Part shown: piece by piece, positions 59,780 through 64,000 of the stretch
Numbering within the stretch: position 1 is the first letter of the stretch
How the letters are laid out: each line of letters opens with the position of its first letter
Origin: Tistlia consotensis USBA 355
GTDB lineage: Bacteria > Pseudomonadota > Alphaproteobacteria > Kiloniellales > DSM-21159
Assembly (NCBI RefSeq): GCF_900177295.1
Contig: NZ_FWZX01000005.1
Coordinates: 124,001-188,000, forward strand
Length of the DNA: 64,000 nt
Direction of reading: 5' to 3'
Notes under the pieces: model-generated
What the model saw: only the letters and a program-made list of their open reading frames with translations
What the model was told of the DNA's origin: nothing
The model's database searches: none
Program-made: the position numbers and the translations under genes

Positions 59780-60381
59780 GAAGCGCCCTCGCCGCCCTCC
59801 TGGTCCTCCTCGCCGCGCTGCTGGCGCCGGCAATGGCGGGCGCCCAGTCGCGCGCGGAGCTGCCCGGCATGCCGCCGCCGCCGCCCGCGCTCGAGGAACT
59901 GATCGAACGGCGCCTCGACGTCCCGAAGGCCCAGAGGGATCTGCCGGCGACAGAGCAGGAGCTCGAGGCGCTGCTGGAACGCATGCAGGGCGACAGGACG
60001 GTCGCCGACCAGGTCGTCGTCCTGGCGTGGCTGGCCCTCATCCGCATCGGCCGGGACGATTTGGCCGGCGCCGTCCGGGCACTCGACAGCGCCATCGGGC
60101 TGGACACCGGATACTGGTTCCTGCGGCAGACCCGGGGCGGCACGCTTCAGCGCCTGGGCAAGTCCCAGGCAGCCCTGACGGACCTCAACTTCGCCTATCG
60201 CGTGATGCCGTCGGCCGATCGACAACGCTACCTGCCCCTGGTCCTCCTGCCCCGCGCCGCCGCCCACGAGGGGCTGCGGCAATACGAGGAGGCCGCCGCC
60301 GACTACGAGGGCGCTTCCGACAAGCCAGGGCCCTCGGCCTCACCCATTTCTTCGAAGACGGCCTCAGCCGACTGGAGCTGA
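59776..60381 (+). CDS. Exported TPR-like protein, apparently frameshifted at 3' end
   Basis: Starts at GTG 59776, overlapping the previous stop (GTGA). A signal peptide (AALLVLLAALLAPAMAGAQS) precedes a TPR-like region (about 55-180, for example IRIGRDDLAGAVRALDSAIGLDTGYWFL). From about codon 183 the frame loses its usual GC-rich third positions and ends in an unlikely Ser/Pro/Ala tail. The +2 frame from 60324 continues with ARALGLTHFFEDGLSRLELK and strong GC3 to a TAG at 60396-60398. A one-base deletion near 60322 explains this. Functional status uncertain. Confidence 0.65.
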   Translation: MRSALAALLVLLAALLAPAMAGAQSRAELPGMPPPPPALEELIERRLDVPKAQRDLPATEQELEALLERMQGDRTVADQVVVLAWLALIRIGRDDLAGAVRALDSAIGLDTGYWFLRQTRGGTLQRLGKSQAALTDLNFAYRVMPSADRQRYLPLVLLPRAAAHEGLRQYEEAAADYEGASDKPGPSASPISSKTASADWS

Positions 60382-60402
60382 AGAAGCTGGGCGGCTAGCG
60401 CC

Positions 60403-61275
60403 TCAGTCCTCGGGCAGCGGGATGAACTCGGTCTCGCCGGGCACCGAGGCGAAGCGGCCGTCCCGCCAGTCCTGCTTGGCCTGCTCGATGCGGGCCTGGT
60501 CGCTGGAGACGAAGTTCCACCAGATGAAGCGCTCGCCGGTCAGCGGCTCGCCGCCGAGCAGCATGACCCGGGCGCCGGTCAGAGCCTTGAGGGTCGGCGC
60601 GCCGCCGGGCTCGAGCACCGCCATGCGCCGCGCCTCGACCCGCTCGCCGGCCAGCTCGACGGCGCCCTCGACGACGTAGACCGCGCGCTCCTCGTGCTCC
60701 TCCGGCAAGGTCAGGCTGTGGCCCTCGGCCAGTTCGCCGTCGAGGTAGAACATCCGCGAGAAGACCGCGACCGGCGAGCTGCGGTTGTAGGCCGAGCCGG
60801 CGATCAGGCGCAGGCGGACGCCCTCGTGGTCGAAGCTCGGCAGCTGCTCCTTGGCCGTGTGGGTGAAGCTCGGCGCGGCCTCCTCGTCGGCGAGCGGCAG
60901 GGCGATCCAGCTCTGGATGCCGTGCAGGCTGGAGCTGCTGCGCCGATCGGCCTCGGCGGTGCGCTCGGAGTGGACGATGCCGCGCCCGGCGGTCATCCAG
61001 TTGACGTCGCCGGGCTCGATCCGGCGCGCGCTGCCCAGGCTGTCGCGATGCATGATCGCGCCGTCGAACAGGTAGGTCACCGTGGCGAGGCCGATGTGCG
61101 GATGCGGCCGGACGTCGATGCCCCGGCCCGGCTCGAAGAGCGTCGGGCCCATGTGGTCGAAGAAGATGAAAGGACCGACCAGCCGGCGCTTCGGCGAGGG
61201 CAGGACCCGGCCGACGGTGAAGCCGTCGCCCAGGTCGCGGGTCCGGGCCTCGATGGTCAGTGCGATCGTCGTCAT
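60403..61275 (-). CDS. Pirin family protein
   Basis: Bicupin protein of 290 residues. The metal-binding motif RPHPHIGLATVTYLFDG and the later GRGIVHSER complete the His/Glu iron site of pirins. The C-terminal cupin contains EERAVYVVEGAVELAGERV. Bacterial pirins act as quercetin dioxygenase-like enzymes or as redox-sensitive partners of metabolic enzymes; the role here is undetermined. It lies 7 bp after the binding-protein stop region on the same strand and may follow it in a transcript or stand alone. Confidence 0.92.
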   Translation of the reverse strand: MTTIALTIEARTRDLGDGFTVGRVLPSPKRRLVGPFIFFDHMGPTLFEPGRGIDVRPHPHIGLATVTYLFDGAIMHRDSLGSARRIEPGDVNWMTAGRGIVHSERTAEADRRSSSSLHGIQSWIALPLADEEAAPSFTHTAKEQLPSFDHEGVRLRLIAGSAYNRSSPVAVFSRMFYLDGELAEGHSLTLPEEHEERAVYVVEGAVELAGERVEARRMAVLEPGGAPTLKALTGARVMLLGGEPLTGERFIWWNFVSSDQARIEQAKQDWRDGRFASVPGETEFIPLPED

Positions 61276-61282
61276 GGCGGGG

Positions 61283-62116
61283 CTACTCCGGGAGGGCCGA
61301 GACGATGTAGAGCGCCTTCAGCAGATCGCTCTGCTCGGCCTTGCCGAAGGCGCTGGCGAAGATCTCCTTGATGGCGCCGGAACGGTAGAGCCGGCTGAGC
61401 GCCGTGTCGACCGCCAGTCGGAACGCGCTGTCGCCGCGCGGCAGGGCCAGGGCGTAGGGCTCGTAGGACAGGTACTGCGGGGAGAGCCGGAGGTCGGCCG
61501 GCAGGCCGTGGCCGATCATCAGGGACTGCAGGATCGCCCGGTCGGCGAAGTAGGCGTCGATGTCGCCGCTCTGCAGCCGGCTGAAGCCCTCCTCGTGGGC
61601 GTCGAGCGGCACGACCTCGGCCGCGATGCCCGAGCTCTTCAGGGTCGTCTGCAGCCGGTCGGCCGTCGAGGTCGCGCGGCGCACGCCGATCCGCTTGCCG
61701 GCCAGCTCGGCGAACTGCCGGGCCCCGTCGGCCCGCACCAGCACGCCGGCGCCGTCGATGAAGGTCGGGATCGAGAAGTCGACCAGCCGGCGCCGGGCCA
61801 GGGTCGCCGTCGCAGCGCCGCACAGCAGGTCGATGCGGCCGTCGGCGACGGCCCGGAAGCGCTCGTCGGTGTCGACCGAGACGTACTGGATCGAGACCTT
61901 GGCGAGCTCGAGGTCCTGGGCGATCTCGCCGGCGACGGCGCGGCAGAGCTGCACGCTGTAGCCGGCCGGCTTGTCGTCGACGAGATAGGAGAAGGGCGCC
62001 GCGTCGACCCGCACGCCGAGGCGCAGCGGCTCGCCGGCCTCCAGCCTCTCGATCGTCCCGGCCCGGGCGGCGCCGGCGAGGCCGGCCAGCAGGCCGAGCA
62101 GCAGCAGCAGGCGCAT
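61283..62116 (-). CDS. Family 3 periplasmic solute-binding protein
   Basis: Binding protein of 277 residues with a short Sec signal (RLLLLLGLLAGLAGAARAG). SBP_bac_3 landmarks are LRLGVRVDAAPFSYLVDDKPAGYSVQLCRAVA split by normal spacing, IDLLCGAATATLARRRLVDFSIP and a late SRLYRSGAIKEIF. The family binds polar amino acids or related ligands. No permease or ATPase is adjacent, so it may feed a distant ABC system or a sensor. ATG 62116 has a GGAGG site. Convergent overlap with nothing; upstream gap holds the Fur-like box of the divergent sigma gene. Confidence 0.88.
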   Translation of the reverse strand: MRLLLLLGLLAGLAGAARAGTIERLEAGEPLRLGVRVDAAPFSYLVDDKPAGYSVQLCRAVAGEIAQDLELAKVSIQYVSVDTDERFRAVADGRIDLLCGAATATLARRRLVDFSIPTFIDGAGVLVRADGARQFAELAGKRIGVRRATSTADRLQTTLKSSGIAAEVVPLDAHEEGFSRLQSGDIDAYFADRAILQSLMIGHGLPADLRLSPQYLSYEPYALALPRGDSAFRLAVDTALSRLYRSGAIKEIFASAFGKAEQSDLLKALYIVSALPE

Positions 62117-62229
62117 TGTCGAGACCTCCCTCCCCCCTGATGGCGGCCCCATGAGACCCGAAGACGCCGGGCCCCTCAACCGGTCATTCGGAGACGGCGA
62201 CCAGCCTCGCGGCGTGCTGCCGCAGATAT

Positions 62230-62251
62230 TGCGAATAATTCTCATTTGCAT
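62230..62251. promoter_or_regulatory. Fur-like box upstream of ECF sigma gene
   Basis: A 22-base AT-rich element, TGCGAAT followed by ATTCTCATTTGCAT, with Fur-box-like dyad symmetry, 41 bp before the sigma factor start. A second copy with the same end halves lies at 63939-63960. Iron-dependent repression of the FecI/FecR pair is the likely role. Confidence 0.65.
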
Positions 62252-62291
62252 TAAGCAGGCCGCCTGACCCACGAGCTAATCGGGATCTTCC

Positions 62292-62816
62292 GTGTCGGGC
62301 GACGGTCTGGATGCCCTGTTCCGCAGCTGCCGCCGGGACCTGGAGCGCTTCTTCCGGCGCCGCGTCGGCTCGCCGGAGGCGGCCGGCGACCTGACCCAGG
62401 AGGCTTTCCTCAGGCTGCTGCGCGCCGGCCCGACGGCGGCCCTGCAGGACCCCCGCGCCTACCTCTTCCGGACCGCCCGCAACCTCGTCGTCGACCACTA
62501 CCGCGCCGCCCCTGCCCGCTCGGCCGAGCCCCTGACCGACGCCGCCTGGCTGGGCCTGCCGGCGGACACGCCCTCGCCCGAACGCACGCTGCTGTCGCGC
62601 GAGGAACTCGCCGTGCTGCGCCGGGCGGTCGCCGAGCTGAGCCCGCGCGAGCGCGAAGTCTTCCTGCTGCACAAGTTCGAGGGCCTGAGCTACGCCGAGA
62701 TCGCCCGGCGCCTGGGCATCGCCCGCAACACCGTCGTCGTCCACATGGTCCGCGCCCTCGCCCGCTGCCGGGCCCGGCTCGAGGCCCATCGGCGCGACCA
62801 AGCAGGCGAGCCGTAA
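62292..62816 (+). CDS. ECF sigma factor, FecI-like
   Basis: Extracytoplasmic sigma factor of 174 residues. Region 2 (about 10-75) contains DLTQEAFLRLL and ARNLVVDHYR; region 4 (about 115-165) contains LSPREREVFLLHKFEGLSYAEIARRLGIARNTV. The layout matches FecI-type iron-starvation sigma factors, which direct transcription of TonB-dependent receptor genes. It starts at GTG 62292, preceded by a Fur-like box. The FecR gene follows 100 bp downstream. Confidence 0.93.
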   Translation: MSGDGLDALFRSCRRDLERFFRRRVGSPEAAGDLTQEAFLRLLRAGPTAALQDPRAYLFRTARNLVVDHYRAAPARSAEPLTDAAWLGLPADTPSPERTLLSREELAVLRRAVAELSPREREVFLLHKFEGLSYAEIARRLGIARNTVVVHMVRALARCRARLEAHRRDQAGEP

Positions 62817-62920
62817 TGCTCCGCGCCATCCCCATCGTCTTCAACGAAGAAGGCCGCGCGGGCAACCGGTCCGCCGGCCGGGCGACCGGGCCGCGAGCAG
62901 GGAGTCCGGCGGAACGATGA
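62816..62920 (+). CDS. Possible 34-residue coupling ORF between sigma and FecR genes
   Basis: An ATG overlaps the sigma stop (TAATG) and the ORF ends in a TGA overlapping the FecR ATG (ATGA). It encodes MLRAIPIVFNEEGRAGNRSA and 14 more residues. It is exactly placed to carry ribosomes from one gene to the next. The sequence itself has no recognisable domain; it could be a chance reading frame. Confidence 0.35.
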   Translation: MLRAIPIVFNEEGRAGNRSAGRATGPRAGSPAER

Positions 62921-63879
62921 CGAACGAGGCCGGCACCCCGGTCGACGAGGCGGCCGTCGCCTGGTTCGCGCGGCTGCGCGACCCCGAGGCGAGCGCCGCC
63001 GAGCGGGCGGCCTGCGCCGCCTGGCTGGCCGCCGATCCGGCACACCGCGCGGCCTGGTCGGAGGTCGATGCCCTGTGGCACGGCCTCGACGGCCTCGAGG
63101 CCGACTTCGCGGCCCTGCCGACGGACCGTCCCGCCCGCCCTGCCCGGCGACCACTCGCGGTCGCGGCCGCGATCGCCCTGCTCCTGCTGCTGGCCGCGAC
63201 GGCCGGGCTCTGGACGCTGCAGCCGCCGGGCTTCGCGGCCGGCCTGCTCGCCGATGCGCAGACCGGGCTCGGCGAGCGCCGGCGCATCGCGCTGCCCGAC
63301 GGCTCGAGCGTCGTGCTGGCCGCCGCCTCGGCGCTCTCGACCGACTTCGAGGACGGCCGGCGCCGGGTGACGCTCCTTCGCGGCGAGGCCTTCTTCTCGG
63401 TCGCACCCCACCCGGACCGTCCCTTCGTCGTCGAGGCCGGGGCCGGCTCGGTCACCGTCGTCGGGACCGCCTTCGACGTCGCCCTGCGCGGCCGCGGGAC
63501 CAGCGTCAGCGTCGCCTCGGGCCGCGTCGCCGTGACGCCGGAGGCCGGGCCGCCGGTGCGCCTCTCGCCCGGCCAGGGCCTGCGCTACGGACCCGAGGGC
63601 GCCGGCGCGCCCTATCCGGTCGCGGCCGCCGACATCGGCGCCTGGCGCGAGGGCCGCCTGGTCTTCGAGGCGGCCCCGCTGGCCGAGGTGCTGCACGACC
63701 TGGAGCGCTACCGCCGCGGCCGCATCCTGGTCACCGACCCGGCGATCGCCGCCCTGCCGGTGACCGGCGTCTTCGACACCCGGCGGCCCGAGGCCGCCCT
63801 GGAGACGATCGCGCGCAGCCTGCCGGTCCGCCTGCTCTACCTGACCGACCTGCTGGTCCTGGTCCGCCCGGCCGGCTGA
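62917..63879 (+). CDS. FecR family anti-sigma regulator
   Basis: Inner-membrane signal transducer of 320 residues. The cytoplasmic N-terminal domain (DUF4880-like, about 10-55, with AAVAWFARLRDPEASAAERAACAAWL) is followed by one membrane helix (about 78-98), then the periplasmic FecR domain (120-215, with RRIALPDGSSVVLAAASAL and GEAFFSVAPHPDRPFVV) and a C-terminal STN-like segment (240-320). It relays the state of a TonB-dependent receptor to the sigma factor encoded just upstream. Confidence 0.95.
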   Translation: MTNEAGTPVDEAAVAWFARLRDPEASAAERAACAAWLAADPAHRAAWSEVDALWHGLDGLEADFAALPTDRPARPARRPLAVAAAIALLLLLAATAGLWTLQPPGFAAGLLADAQTGLGERRRIALPDGSSVVLAAASALSTDFEDGRRRVTLLRGEAFFSVAPHPDRPFVVEAGAGSVTVVGTAFDVALRGRGTSVSVASGRVAVTPEAGPPVRLSPGQGLRYGPEGAGAPYPVAAADIGAWREGRLVFEAAPLAEVLHDLERYRRGRILVTDPAIAALPVTGVFDTRRPEAALETIARSLPVRLLYLTDLLVLVRPAG

Positions 63880-63938
63880 GCTTTTTTTGCCGGCGACCTA
63901 ATGCTCCGCCGCCCCCGCCTCGTCTGCCCTGACGAAAA

Positions 63939-63960
63939 TGCGAATGCCTTTCATTTGCAT
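63939..63960. promoter_or_regulatory. Second Fur-like box, before an off-window gene
   Basis: TGCGAATGCC followed by TTTCATTTGCAT: the same outer halves as the box at 62230-62251. It lies 60 bp past the FecR stop. A TonB-dependent receptor gene is expected to start beyond the right edge of the window. Confidence 0.6.
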
Positions 63961-64000
63961 CACTTGACGGTACAGCCGCGGCCGTGCCGGACAGGTCACC

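Noticed and set aside
63870-63900. T-run after the FecR gene as an intrinsic terminator
   Set aside because: Seven T residues but no stable stem directly before them; only a 5-bp stem that would enclose the T-run.

Overview
The window is very GC-rich, with G or C at nearly every third codon position, and is densely packed with genes. The gene content suggests a free-living heterotrophic alphaproteobacterium, most likely of Rhodospirillales type: glutathione-dependent formaldehyde oxidation, TRAP and polyamine-type ABC importers, LysE exporters, MocR regulators, multi-PAS hybrid kinases and FecI/FecR iron sensing. The taxonomic placement is inference. No rRNA, tRNA, CRISPR array, integrase or transposase was found.

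Layout. 1-5 kb: the end of a DHA2-type drug exporter, a chemoreceptor and a CBS-linked site-2 protease. 5-13 kb: an acyl-CoA dehydrogenase/monooxygenase-domain/SDR operon, a CmcJ-type oxygenase next to a LysR regulator, an AraC regulator, then an alanyl-tRNA editing protein followed by a leucine-type dehydrogenase. 13-21.4 kb: DUF72, DUF1772, GNAT and unknown proteins, a hybrid histidine kinase with a receiver partner, a degenerate GGDEF/EAL-like protein and an EF-hand protein. 21.4-31.4 kb: a seven-gene minus-strand operon (solute-binding protein, ATPase, two permeases, KDGal kinase, KDPGal aldolase, IlvD/Edd dehydratase) divergent from a MocR regulator. It reads as sugar-acid uptake and De Ley-Doudoroff catabolism.

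31.4-40.2 kb: two minus-strand blocks with the same ends. The first has an aminotransferase 3' remnant, a peptide-type binding protein, a sulfatase and a class II aldolase, next to a LysR gene. The second has a complete class III aminotransferase, a HAD phosphatase, an alpha/beta hydrolase and a paralogous class II aldolase. 40.3-47.8 kb: a P450, a TRAP transporter operon, the formaldehyde pair (class III ADH and S-formylglutathione hydrolase), a 61-codon small gene with a strong terminator, and a molybdopterin-fold protein. 47.9-53 kb: a putative surface-glycan or glycoprotein modification locus (NeuD-like acyltransferase, PaaK-like ligase, DegT aminotransferase, and a divergent TPR/O-GlcNAc-transferase-like protein). 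53-57 kb: a MocR regulator, DUF983, and two LysE exporters around a TetR gene with a clear operator. 57-62 kb: a formyltransferase-like protein, an unknown helical protein, two TPR-type envelope proteins (the second apparently frameshifted), a pirin and an amino-acid-type binding protein. 62.2-64 kb: an ECF sigma factor and FecR with matching Fur-like boxes before and after, so a TonB-dependent receptor is expected just past the right edge.

Intergenic DNA carries several families of REP-like inverted repeats. Two promoter regions share an exact 16-base element at nearly the same distance from the start codon.
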